Shown piece by piece: positions 11,081 through 22,464 of a DNA stretch of 64,000 nt; position 1 is the stretch's first letter; the number at the start of each line of letters is the position of its first letter. The position numbers and the translations under genes are program-made. The notes under the pieces are model-generated. The model was not told the DNA's origin. It ran no database searches and worked only from the letters and a program-made list of their open reading frames with translations. The stretch is taken from NCBI GenBank assembly GCA_031308135.1, contig JAHLJT010000631.1, forward strand, positions 147,179,708 through 147,243,707. The letters are read 5' to 3'. The DNA is from Acheta domesticus (taxonomy: Eukaryota > Arthropoda > Insecta > Orthoptera > Gryllidae).

Positions 11081-11267
11081 AAAGAAATAATATGTAAAAT
11101 TATTTTCTCAAAAATACAATAGTGTTTACCAATTGTTCGAAGATGTGCGAAATCTTTCAAAAAAATTACATTTCAGAAAATTTGCAAAAAACAAAAAATA
11201 CCCCAAATTGAACTTTACGTCACATTGAAGAGTGCAATTAGCAATATCCGTTCCGAATGTTTGAAGA
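11081..11267 (+). mobile_element. Element E fragment interrupted by element E copy 2
   Basis: Internal family sequence (agagtgcaattagca.tatccg, then tttgaagaaac) runs directly into the ACTA start of the next copy. Copy 2 therefore appears to have jumped into an older element E. Confidence 0.6.
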
Positions 11268-12868
11268 AACTAATGGCGCTACAGAATGGCATAGACTTTC
11301 CCGTATTAGTTTTCTGTTTCGTTTGGTCCCGGCTAGCTTTTCGAACGTGCCAATACTCTTGACAGCTGACATCTATCGCCGCCCAACACTTTTCGACACT
11401 TTCTTAAGTTTTCGATTTTCCAATAATAGAACAAAATTATTATTTTAATATAAAAAACAATTAAATCTTGCCCTAAATAGCAATTTTCGTTGAAAATGTT
11501 GGAGCCGTTTCAAGAGAATGGCGCTTAAGCGCTACTGTAAATTCGAAATTTCAAGCTCTTTTTTACAGAAAAGTTTTGAGTTTTCGAAAAACTTCATTTG
11601 AAGTAATTTGAAGCACTTACACTCACAAATTCAATAGTGTTTTCAAATTGCTGGAAATGTGCATTTTAACCGTGCGAGAGAACTTAAAAAGAAATTACAT
11701 TTTTGTAATTTTTGGAAAAACAAAAACAAAGCCCCCCAAATTTACTTTACGCCATATTAAAGAGTGCAATTAGCGCTATCCGTTCGAAAAGTGGGAACAA
11801 GAAATTTGCATCGATTTTTTTGAGACAATGGTGTTTGAGCGTTTCTGAAAATGTGCAATTTTGAGCTACTTTTCACAGAAAATTATTCAATTTTCGTGAA
11901 ATTTTATTTTATTTCTAAATTTATAAATGTTAATTAATTAATTATTAAATAATTAATTATTAATACATTTATAAATTTATTTATAAATTTTATTTGACAT
12001 TATTTAAAGCACATGTACTCATTAATATATTAATGTAAACAAATCGCCGCTAATGTAAATATTGACGACGTTAATATTTACATTAGTGGGACAAGTCAAA
12101 AAATACCATTTCTTCAATTTTTGAAAAAAAAAGTATAGAGCAATATGGCGTTTTTGTCATCTCATAAAATACACTAGGCACTATACCTACCAAAAGTTAA
12201 AAAAATGTACAGCTGTTTTTGAGAAAATCTTGTTTTTGTAATTATTTAAAATTGCACATATTGTACGCAATATTGCGCGAAAACTACTAAATTTCTCAAA
12301 AAATGTATATGACCTTAATGAAAGAACTCACTTTGGTCAACAAATTTTATTCAACACAAAAACCGCTATCAGGAATTTTTCAGTTCCAGAAAGACGCCGA
12401 AAAAATTTCAAACTTTGGGAATTTTCGAAAATTCAGAGTTAACCTTGAAAATGGGACCTATGCCACCTTTACAAGTGTATTTAGTTCTATTCCTACAATA
12501 AATTTAAAGAAAACATTTGGAGCGGATTTTGAGAAAATGTTGAAAATGTTCAGGGGGCTTCATGTAAAGTACCCTCAAATTTTGAAGAAAGTTTCTCAAA
12601 ATCGAGACGCCATGAGTGGACGCAGATCGACCGGGAATATCTATTTTGAAAGCAATCGTACGTATGACGTTTACGCGCTAGTGTTGTTCACAGACGGTCA
12701 GACAGACGGACAGACGGACGGAAGTTTTTAAAAGACCCACTTTTTCGGTTTCACGGGACCTCAAAACGTGTATTTCTGTTGAAATTTCGTAATCGATTTT
12801 CCGCAGCATTACATAACTTTCCCTATACTACGTTATTACTTCGTATGTACGTACGTATACGGGAAAGT
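11268..12868 (+). mobile_element. Element E copy 2 (complete, 1.6 kb)
   Basis: It runs from actaatggcgctacag to gtatacgggaaagt. Internal modules with the block ccgttt(t/c)..gagaa recur at about 11510, 11817, 12215 and 12528. The one long spacing is explained by an AT-rich palindromic insertion at about 11925-11990. A 142-residue frame at 12303-12731 overlaps the last two modules and ends in the GACA/GACG microsatellite. A subterminal ACTTTCCCGTAT near the left end is repeated in inverse at the right end. No transposase is recognised, so it is probably non-autonomous. Confidence 0.8.
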
Positions 12869-13616
12869 AACAAGATTTTCTCAAAACGGCTCCAAATTTT
12901 TCTCGCACGTCGGTAATATTTAGATTAGGAGCGATTTTTTCACATTATTATATTTACGCGCACAAGCGCTTTAAATAATGTCAAGTAAAGTTTTTCGAGA
13001 ATTCAACCGTTTTTCTGCGAAAAATAGCTAAAAATTCCGCATTTTCAGAAACGCTCAAACGCCATTTTCTCATAAATGGCTCCGAATTTTTTCTTCAAAC
13101 TTTGGGAACAGATAGTGCTAATTGCACTCTATTATACGACTTTATGTTCAATTTGGGGTATTTTTTTATTTTTGCAAAAATGACATACATGTCATTTTTT
13201 TCAATGATCTCTTGCATCTTTCATATTTCCAGCAATTTGTAAACACTTTGTCTTTGCAAGAGTATTTGCAAGAGTTTGTTTCATATAACTTCAAATGAAG
13301 TTTTCCGTAAACTGAAAAGTTTACTGTGAAAAATAGCTTCAATTTTTTCATTTTTAGTAGTGCTTAAACGTCCTTTTTTTAAAAACGGCTCCAATTTTTT
13401 AAAATATATTGTCATTTAGGACGACGTTTTACTGTCCTTTAACATTTAAAAATTAATATTTCCGTTCTACCATTAGGAAACCGAAGAAAATGTCAAATAA
13501 TGTAGTTTGGGCGACTATAGATGGCAACTGGCAGGAGTATGTGACATTTCCGAAAAACTAGCCGAGACCCAAGGAAATAGAAAACTAATACGGAAAGTCT
13601 GTGCCATTCTGTAGTG
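12869..13616 (-). mobile_element. Element E copy 3 (5' half, inverted)
   Basis: It is the reverse complement of about the first 830 bp of the family, ending in gtctgtgccattctgtag at 13596-13613. With copy 2 it forms a large head-to-head inverted pair that could extrude or fold back. Confidence 0.8.
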
Positions 13617-13679
13617 TTCTTCTCTCGCATTCGCCTGTTACTGATCGGAGAAACTACGGAAAACTACCGAACAGAGCAG

Positions 13680-13830
13680 ATGGCCGCTAGACGTCTTCTC
13701 CAGACAGCGACTGAATTCGACCTATTTTTCTCGCAAGAGTCGCAAAACCCTCACTGCCGGGACTCAAACCCTAGGATCTCCCGGCGAGCGACACAGCAGA
13801 GTCAGAGGTGTTGGTGCCTCCGAGCCATAC
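13680..13830 (-). repeat. tRNA-derived SINE-like or tRNA pseudogene fragment
   Basis: On the minus strand, TGGCTCGGAGG (13817-13827) matches an RNA polymerase III A box and GGTTTGAGTCC (13760-13770) matches a B box, about 47 bp apart. The copy is flanked by GC-rich sequence. No CCA-ready acceptor stem is seen, so a SINE head or tRNA pseudogene is more likely than a functional tRNA. Confidence 0.45.
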
Positions 13831-14115
13831 CAGCCGGCCACATTGATTTGAGTGAAGGGCGCGATGGAGGCTGCGCGTGTGCCAACGGAGGGGCGTGGCG
13901 GAATGGGACGCGCGGTCACGGGGTCGCGCAGAGGTCAGAGGTCACGCGCCCCGCGCCCCGCGCCCGTGCGCGTCGCTCCAGCGCCTGGCGCTCCGTCAGC
14001 GAACTCCAACTCGCGGGGAAACAATGTGCACACTAGCTAGCAATCAGTAGCAAAATAGCGAGGACACCAGATAACAAAATACGTACACAGAAATGTCAAT
14101 TTACAACTGAAATTT
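13831..14115. other. CpG-rich block
   Basis: GC-rich to about 14035, with overlapping arginine/alanine-rich frames typical of non-coding CpG DNA. It may be the body of the adjacent SINE-like unit. Confidence 0.3.
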
Positions 14116-14889
14116 ATTCATACCAGTGGTGGCTCATGATATTTATTCTTGGTGGGGCCAGGCCCAAAAGCACGAATATCATCTCAGAATCAATCTTATT
14201 GAGTTAAAGAATTGCCATTTAATCAATTATTTAATTAATAATTAATTAATAATAATTGATTAATTAAATATTGAAACCGTTTCTAACTTTATCTTACTTT
14301 GCTTGTAAATGTTAGAAGTTCATAACTGTGACCTGTTCATAATCAACAGCCCAAAATTTTTTTATACAGGCTCTAATGACCTCTATTTACACTGGAGGAT
14401 GTCATAACTCGCAACCACTGAACGTACGCATTACAGAATGGGTTGTGGCACTACGGAAATAATATCAAGAGCCTCCTACGTCTTAGCGAACTGGGCGAAC
14501 TTGACGCTTCCTGCAGTTATGGCAAGTTCGTGGCGAAAGATAAGAAGAAAATATAAAGGAAAGACGATTATTACCGACCTCTTCTCGGAGCCATGCCTCA
14601 TCCAACGGCTGGAAGCTTGCAAAAGGTCAGCGGAATGTTGGCGCCGAATATACGTCTCCGTGCAGAGTCAGGTTCTTACACGGCACTTTAGTGTAAGAAA
14701 ATGGACGCCCGCAAACCTAGGCGCAGCAGCTTCAGTATCAGTTTCTCTTCTTCGTTATCACCACGCTCACCACCACTCCCCAATGGCACACATTTCGACC
14801 TACCTCTCTCGCGTCTCAAAACCTACCCCACTCTGCTCCCTACCGCGTAGGTCGGAACAGACACTCCTATTCATATTTCTTAGAATATA

Positions 14890-16155
14890 CAGGGTGAGTC
14901 ACGTAACTTTAGCACCTCCTGTAACTTTTGAACGGTTGAAGTTATTGCAATGCAGTTTTCACGGAAGTGCATGAGGGAAAGGGGCTAATTGATACGTGCA
15001 TTAATTTCTATTTTATCACTTGTATTTTACGAGATTTTTTAGGTAACTTTGTTTTTTCAAATGGAACTATACATATTTTTTCAGTCCACCATCACGAGCG
15101 TAAAAAGACGTATAAGATCCAATGATGTACATATAGTCATATGTTAAATAAGGATTTTTTTGATTAATATTGATTTTTGCGACCGGGGTTTAACGGACGT
15201 TTTGAATAGTCCACCACACAAGGTCATGCAGCGCTCCACCAGCACACGTGCGCCCGGCGAAGGGAAGGGAAGGGGAGGGATCTTATTTGAAAATACGAAA
15301 CATAGTATTCCAAGTATTCACAAAACCATTGCAGTTTTTTCCTGAATTGTGCTTTCCATCCTGCATTTTCACATTTTCGTCTTTCTTTGATTGAAGGAAT
15401 TAAAGGATGGAAAATAAGGATTTGTCATAAGTTTGTATTGTAATAAAATTGTTTATAACTTCAACTCCATTTAATGGGGTTTCATAAGATACGTATTAAT
15501 GGGATCTTGAAACAAAGCACAATAAGAATAAATAATTAAAACTGTACGAAAATATATTGTATATTTTGAGCAAACAATTTCAATGTTAATACGAATATAA
15601 TAATAACTTAGGGATAGAAATAATCGTATTTCAATAAATACTACTTAAGACAAATCCGTATTTTCAATCCCTAAGAAACCCAAATTACTGAAAATGGATT
15701 AAGATGAAAAGGAGAGTTCAGGAAAAAGTGCAACAGTTTTGTGAATATTTTTCGTATCCTCAAGTACTTAAATCCCTTCCCTTCCCCGACCCCGCGTTTG
15801 CTGGGGGAGCGCTGCGTGACCTTGTGGGGCTGACAGTTACAATGAAAATATCCGTTAAACACTAGTCGCAAAAAAATCACAATTACTCAAAAAAATGCTT
15901 ATCTAACATATGACAATATTTATATCTTTGGATTCGTCTTTTTACGCTTGTCATGATAGACTGAAAAAATACGTATAGTCCTATTTGAAAAAACAAAGTT
16001 ACCTCAAATATCTCGTAAAATAAAAGTGATAAAAGAGAAATCAATACACAAATCAATTAGCCCTATTCCCTCATTCACTTCCGTGAAAACTGCATTGCAA
16101 TATCTTCAACCGTTCAAAAGTTACAGGAGGTGCTAAAGTTACGTGACTCACCCTG
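14890..16155. mobile_element. Foldback element with about 550-bp inverted arms
   Basis: It is bounded by TA at 14888-14889 and 16156-16157. It starts CAGGGTGAGTCACGTAAC and ends with the inverse. The arms pair from 14890 to about 15440 and from 16155 back to about 15640, leaving a loop of about 200 bp. Similarity falls toward the loop. TA flanks and CAGGGTG ends suggest mobilisation by a Tc1/mariner-like transposase, which is an inference. There is no coding capacity. Confidence 0.8.
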
Positions 16156-16268
16156 TATATTAATAGGGTTTCCAATCTCTAGCAGAGGGCAATGCCCGAG
16201 ATATTTGAATGTAGCGTTGCTATCTGTGACAACCACAGATGAGTAACGGTTACAATATTAATTATCAA

Positions 16269-18356
16269 CTAGCGTACCCGTGCGAGAACTCCCGCATGTT
16301 TAACCCCACCCTATCCCTACCCATTTGTCAATCCTTTCCATAAAGGAGAGGAACTACTAATGTACTTACAGAATATCAAACAAAATAACAATGCTATTGA
16401 TGTTTGAAACAAATTTTCAATTATAGTTCATTCAACATTATAGAGAGATGTTCTTGGAACAATTCATACTTCTTTAAAAACAACATTTGAAGAAATTTTT
16501 CAATCTTCCTTGAGACTTAGTTTTCGCTTTCCTTGATAGTCAAATAATAGAAAAGGTTTTTACTCTTGAGAAAGTCAAGTAAAGTAGTGCGAAAATACCG
16601 GATCAGGCAAGAACAGACCTACTCATTGCAATATTATTTAACTTTCCTTGATTTGTTATGAAGAACCGACTGGGTTTTGGAGAGTCAGAGTGCCAGCTTG
16701 CTGGGGTGAGAAAATTGAAAAATTATTTGTATACTAAAAAGTATTGAATTATTTTCTGCGTCCTTACGTACCTCTAGAAAAGCAATTCCAAGCCAAAAAA
16801 TAATCAAACTAATGTTTTCACCTTGAGTACTAAATACCATTTGTTAGCATTAGAAACAATTTAGTAGGCATTAGGAAACACACTTCGGTACATGGGAATG
16901 TTGCTCAAACGATGTTTGCATTTTTAATATCTTAACGAACCGACACCTTGAGTTTAATATCAAACGGTGATTTATTTACGATATGAGTTTGCAGCTGGGC
17001 GTTCGTGTACACACTTCCAGATACCGCCAACATTTAAATCGTGCGTTTGCGACTGCGATCATTGGCAGTTGTCGGGTGACTTGCACTTTTCTTTCTATAA
17101 TTTTAAATTTAGTTGTTTTTTAATTGATTCACGTAGTATTGTAGGCTACCGCGTTATGATTTTTGTTTTCCATTTATTTCAAGCTATTTTACTTTAACTA
17201 ATTTAAAAAGTTTGTTCTTTGTGTTGTGCCATAGCACAAGTTTTCCCCCACTACCTCTGCGTACCCGTGCGAGAACTCTCGCATGTTAAACCCCACACTC
17301 ATCCCTATCCTTCTATTTTCATTCTAAGAGAGAAAGTAGTTTATTTGTTTAAAAATCTATAAAGGTAACTTGCAATGTACTAACACAAGAACGAATAAAA
17401 ATAAAAATACAATTAATGTGTAAGAGAAATTTTCAATAAATGTTTATTCAATATCATGGAGAATTTGCTTGGAACAATTCCCAACACTTACTTAAAGACA
17501 TTTGAAGTAATTATTCAATATTCTTTGTCAGTTAGATTTTAGTTTTTTGTGATAGTCACAAAAATATTAGCTTTTTACTTTTGAGAACGCTACGTGTCTG
17601 AACCCGTTGACTTGAAAATGTCATCGAATGATAACGAAAATATTGGTACAGGTAAAACACAAACACAATCTTCACTCTTCACTGAACACCCACATCACTT
17701 CACAATTAAGTACGCAGCACTTATATACCATGAAAAAACGTTAATTGAATAGTTTCACTACACGCATAAGAAACAATCTTCATAGGTATGGATATCAAGC
17801 AACTATAATAGTACTTCTAGTTGTTGCTGGAGAGCAAATCTTAAATTAATGATTATGCAAATAAACCTCGTCAGACTGCACACACTACGGTGTTAACAGA
17901 AAGCGTAAATAAAGTTTGTCGAATCTAAGCATTCTAAGTGTGTTCCCACAAACATTGCTACCAGCAGGATGGGCTGAAATATTGAGGTGGCCTTGATAAT
18001 ATTGAAGCGTGGAACCGAAAAGTTAATTGAATGGATCGAAGAATGTCTCATCTTGTAGATTATGGTGTTAAAAACGCTTCTTTGAGGTCGTTGGCCTGAA
18101 AAGTTTACTTTTTAAGGCTCTGAAACGCTTTTTTTATGAGTTATTTGCTGTTGTAGGTTGACATGTGATGCGGGTTGCATTTTTCATGAATATTGCGATG
18201 CGGTTTTTTATAAAAATCATCCATATTTTTAAAGTCAAAGTGAAATTCGTCAAGTCTCCGTGAAATTCTCTTTTTTTAGAGCCCTCATTTATAAAGATTG
18301 GTTGCGTGTGAGAGCCGGAACCCAAAGGTATACTACTGAAATAATACAGGAGAAGA
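16269..18356 (-). mobile_element. Helitron copy A, non-autonomous (2.1 kb)
   Basis: On the minus strand it begins A|TCTTCTCCTG at 18356 and ends CTAG|T at 16269, with a hairpin TGCGGGAGTTCTCGCA (16281-16296) ending 8 nt before CTAG. These are the three Helitron hallmarks: TC start, 3' hairpin then CTRR, and insertion between A and T. A second hairpin module of the same kind lies inside at 17268-17283. There is no Rep/helicase frame. It lies inside the hAT-type element. Full-length counterpart: copy D. Confidence 0.82.
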
Positions 18357-19557
18357 TTCATTAATGAAGCCTTTAAATTTACACGTTTTCTGCAATAGCA
18401 GAAGTAGGAATTTTCATTAACACGTTTAATCAATTTTTGGTACGTCAATGGAAATAAAATATTTTTGTAAAAATAACGCTAATGTCATGGCCTATCTTTC
18501 GGAATGCTGAGAGTTCGAAAGGGGAACATATGATATAATTAAGACATTGACTTAGGCGTGTTGTTAGTTGTCAGTCTAGATTACCGAGTAACGATATGTC
18601 TAAAATATTGCCACAGTTTTTTTGAATCTTCAGATTCATCATGCCCTTTCAACGCTAGTTTATGAGTACCATAGAATTTTAAACAATCAATTACTCTACA
18701 TAAAATATGTTTATTTATTGCGACTTGTTCATTATGTTTCTAGATTGCAATTTTGACCGCCGAATCAATCTGTGTAACAATGTTCAAGATTCCAAAAGTT
18801 TTGAATTTACAAGGGTTTTCTAAATGCAACGCACTTTCTTCGTTGTTTTTTTTTATCTTTTCCCTCAAATGTTTCAGATCCTTACAGCCTACTGTCATCT
18901 ACAACCCATCACCAGTAAATAATAAACAATAAAAACAAACTAAGCTTCGTGTTTCTTCACTCACAGTCAACCATAATTTTTTTCTGAAATCACGAATTCC
19001 AGAATGTTAATTTCTCCTTTCAGTCAACTTGTGTAAATGATAAGTTACTCGGTCGATGTGCTCTTAACCGTTTAATATCAATTTTTCTTCAAGTCTCAGC
19101 GAAGAAAACGGAATACGGTGTAACGAAACCACTGTGTTTATCTTACAGCGCGCAGAACTTTTACGTGCACTTTGGAAACCGCGCGCTCAGACTGCCGTTT
19201 CTCCCGCGGGTGCGGGGCCTTCGGACTGCTAAAATTACCAAGCAGTGGTCGCGCTCAGTACGAAAGGTCGCTGCCCTTGTAAACAGAGTGAAGTTATCGC
19301 TTTGGGGGCAACGCAGGTTGGGCCCCTTGAGCACTACTACCGCTATCTTTGAGTGCGGCAAGTAACTATGGTCCCCAATTCTTGGTTATTGGGACTTGGG
19401 ATGAGTTCTGGGGACGAATTGCCCATCTTCACGAATAAACAATGCCAATAAAGTACTACAATTAGCACAAAGAGATTACAATAAAGATAAATAAAAATGT
19501 TTTGCTTTATTAAATCTTGGTGGGGCCCGACCGCTGTAGACCCTTAGGACGCCCCTG
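18357..19557. other. Remaining right part of the hAT-type element
   Basis: No conserved transposase block is visible. It contains a CpG-rich patch at 19150-19370 with mirrored short frames on both strands, and the cttggtggggcc end region at 19516. Confidence 0.4.
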
Positions 19558-19565
19558 ATTCATAC

Positions 19566-20443
19566 TAAACAACTTAGTACTAATACGACATACTAAAGGA
19601 CATACTAAACGATTAATATCGCCAAAGTTCACAAAAAATCCGTACTTACGTACGTATTGCCAAATCAATACATGGGCTTTCCAACCAAGTCGTACCTGAA
19701 AGCAAAAAAAAAATAAATTATAAGGAACATTTCTGGTGGAAAGATTAAGGAATATTCACCAAATTAGTACATTTTATAAAATTGAATTGCAGACGTGTTT
19801 AAGAATGTAAAAAGGTACATAGAAGGATTTCTCTTGATTGAAAGTAAACCTAAACATTTTCGATCGAAGGATACCTTGGTTTTATAATAATGTTTACGTA
19901 GAGTGCACTAATTGCGTTAACATTCTACTTTCAGTTTAGAAATTTTGACAAAGATTTTTGTCTGTTAAAACAACTGTCCGTCCGTTACTTTTTATTGTTA
20001 TTTTTTCATGTGATTGGTATATACAATTTATAATAGAACTATAAATATAACACAAACATAAATATAATACAACGTAAATATAACACAATGCATAACACAA
20101 CCCTACACATAACTTAAATACACCACAAAACGAAAACAAGCAAAGATTTGTCCTCTAAAAGAAATTTCAGCCCCTTGGCAAAAATCTTTGAGCGCGCAAG
20201 AATTCAAAAGGACAATAGGCATGAAATCACGTAATAGGCAGTTAAATATACTCTCATAATTCAATTGTTTTGTGCCCGTAGGAGCATCGGGCTTCCCAGG
20301 CGGGCACGTAGTTCGCGCGGGAGCAGTTTGACCTGCCGAGAACTAGGAGCAGAAACTGGGATCTGTGCGCTTAAATTTGAACGGCGTATCAAATAATAAA
20401 TTTACTTTCTCATAACATTTGTCATGGGGAAGGGGTCACCACG
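19566..20443. other. No gene recognised; imperfect short tandem repeat
   Basis: AT-rich. A degenerate unit of about 14-17 bp (taaatataacacaa-like) repeats at about 20040-20110. Bases 20280-20400 are GC-richer without a frame. Confidence 0.4.
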
Positions 20444-20945
20444 TGCAGGGGAGTGGAAGGACGGTAAGGGCAGAAGGTGCCCTCTGGGCCATTCCCTATT
20501 CTCTTAAAGGCCTAAGGCGGAGGAGAGGGAGCAATAAGAATAGGGATGACCCCAGTCATGGCAAACAGCAGTTTATTGGAGAGGTGTTACTTACATAGGC
20601 ACCTGACGTAGCCCAGCCTCGGCGAGGAGCGACTTTGCAGCGGCCATGGCGACACTCGTGCACGGCGATCAGGGGCAAGGGCGGGAAGCTGCTAGCAGGG
20701 CCCCGGAGGGTCGGTCTGGACTGGCAGGGTGGAGGAGTGCCGGAAGGGCCAGTTTGGGCCGATCTGAACCGACGGAGGGGAAGGTCCGTGCACACGGGTG
20801 ACGAGCTCACGAGTAGCATTCGTCCGCCCGCTAAGCGGAGGTCAATATAGACCTTTATTTCTGAGACGCTCTTTACGCGGCGGAGCTACGTCATTATGCT
20901 TACTCGGGCGCCAGCCGTCTGCGGCCACGCGAAAAATTTCTGACA
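20432..20945 (-). mobile_element. LTR of a Gypsy-type retrotransposon with primer-binding site
   Basis: On the minus strand a 502-bp unit starts TGTCAG (20945) and ends CA (20444). It holds AATAAA signals near 20860 and 20580. After a 2-nt gap comes TGGTGACCCC (20432-20441), the start of the tRNA-Trp-complementary primer site used by several Gypsy lineages. The internal region is lost just after the primer site, so this is an LTR plus a stub. The exact 5' border is inferred from the TG...CA rule only. Confidence 0.55.
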
Positions 20946-21359
20946 CTGCACGTTTCTAATACCAGATGCTATGCAATGAAAATACCTAAAAGAGGCAACC
21001 CTCTAAAACAGCAATAGAATGTCCATGACGGTGTCATTTTGTAGACGGTCTCATTTTATAGCCTAAGAAACTTTTCTTAAAGAACTCAGGGGCAAGTTTC
21101 ACGAGTTACTCACGATAGTGACGTGTATTGCAATATACGTAGTTTTTTTGTGATTTTTTTCATAGTATATTCCTAACGTGTGCATTTGTGTCTGAAATGT
21201 GTTTCATGAATCAAGTAATTTCTTCATCAGTAGAGCGTTTGGGGATCTTTATGACCATGCCATCATAAAATGCAAAAAAGTGTTATCTTTCATCTCCCTC
21301 TCTCTCGTTATATCTTGTAACGATATGGAAATACATCCCATATCCCTACAACCACCCAC
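20946..21359. other. No gene recognised
   Basis: Ordinary AT-rich DNA between the LTR and the CpG-rich block. Confidence 0.4.
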
Positions 21360-22350
21360 GCGAATTCGTCACCTCGTGTGTAGGAGCGAAGCGCGCGGTA
21401 GCACGGTGGTCGCAAACTGCGCCATCTACCCGCAGTTGTCCCAAGAACGACACGCGACTTGGCAACGTAAATTTCTCCAATGGTCAAGCCGGCGAGAGGA
21501 GAAATGACCATCCCTCCAAGAGCTCAAGCTGCACGTAAATACCGTGACACGCTCCGAGCGATCTCTCAGTTAATCTGGCGGCGTGAACGTTCGAGTCTCT
21601 ACTAGTCTGGTGTTGCGAGCGAAAGTTTTTGTTAAATTCAGTGGTGTGAGCGGAAATAGCTTCGCGAGCGACAAGTATATCGCTGGGAGAGGAACAGCAT
21701 AGGGCATAGCGCAGCTTGTGAAGAAAGAAAGCGGCTGAAGTGAAAAGGAACGTTGTTAATGAAAGTTGAAATTTACGAGTGGAGGACAGTGCATTAAATT
21801 TGAGTGGAGACAATAGTTAAAGATTCGCTCGTTACATAAAAGTTGAATAGTGGAAATTGGCCAGGTTAGCACTCCAGCACATTAAGAGCAATTGCGACGC
21901 CAACTAACTTTAGCAAAATAATTGTTGAAACGTGCAAGGACTGGAAGCACGGGGGCGGATAAATTCGTTCCGGGAACGAAGATAAGAAAGAAGAAGAAGA
22001 AGAAGGGAGCCGGGAGAGGACGAGGCCGTGTTCATGAGAAGGGCGTGGTTGCAACGGAACGCGTGGAGCGAGGAGAAGCGTACGAGCGAAGGGGGTGGTA
22101 ACGACGAAAAGACTGGAATTGGTCGTTCTAGCGGTCGAGCGACGCGCAACGCAGTACGGAGCATCCGCGACCAGGCGGCGGCTACGGGTTGGAAATCACC
22201 AAGGTTGACTTCGGTGAGCCAGGAGCGGCGGTAAGGTAACGGAACTGTTAATATTTTCGTGCGAAGATTTGGGCAGGCAACAAAAGCTGTTACCGACAGT
22301 TTCGCGTGTAGTTCCGCGTCAGAAACTTCAAACACCCACATTGAGAGTAC
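21360..22350 (+). promoter_or_regulatory. Candidate host promoter and non-coding first exon
   Basis: This is the longest non-repetitive CpG-rich stretch in the window. An initiator-like TCAGTT lies at 21566-21571. Downstream sequence is purine-rich with a (GAA)n run near 21995, which is common in insect 5' leaders. It ends with a strong donor-like CGGCG|GTAAGG at 22230/22231. Another donor-like GTGAGC is near 22214. No convincing long frame is present; the 67-residue frame at 22028-22234 stays open across the donor. I infer a 5' untranslated exon of a gene continuing to the right. It could also be an unrecognised repeat. Confidence 0.35.
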
Positions 22351-22464
22351 AGAGAACTGAGTGGGATTTTTTGTAAAGATTCAAATTTGCATCGTAAAGT
22401 ATTTTACAAGTATGTTAGAATGTACATAACTTATCATGTACAGTTGAAGACATTTTAAAATTTG

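Larger units (their letters stand above)
14116..19565. mobile_element. hAT-type element with 8-bp target duplication, hosting nested elements
   Basis: The 8-bp direct repeat ATTCATAC lies at 14116-14123 and 19558-19565. The ends between them are CAGTGGTGGCTCATG at the left and, read inward from the right, CAGGGGCGTCCTAAG, about 60% alike. An 8-bp duplication with CAG(T/G)GG ends fits hAT elements. A stretch reading cttggtggggcc is found near both ends. Removing the foldback (14890-16155) and Helitron A (16269-18356) leaves about 2.1 kb with no transposase frame. It is therefore a non-autonomous or decayed copy that has served as a landing pad. Confidence 0.75.

Noticed and set aside
14438..14974. 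178-residue plus-strand frame
   Set aside because: Its C-terminal part is the foldback element's inverted repeat and the rest has no family resemblance.
19161..19365. Mirrored 66-residue frames on both strands
   Set aside because: Typical of CpG-rich non-coding DNA; lies within the hAT-type element.
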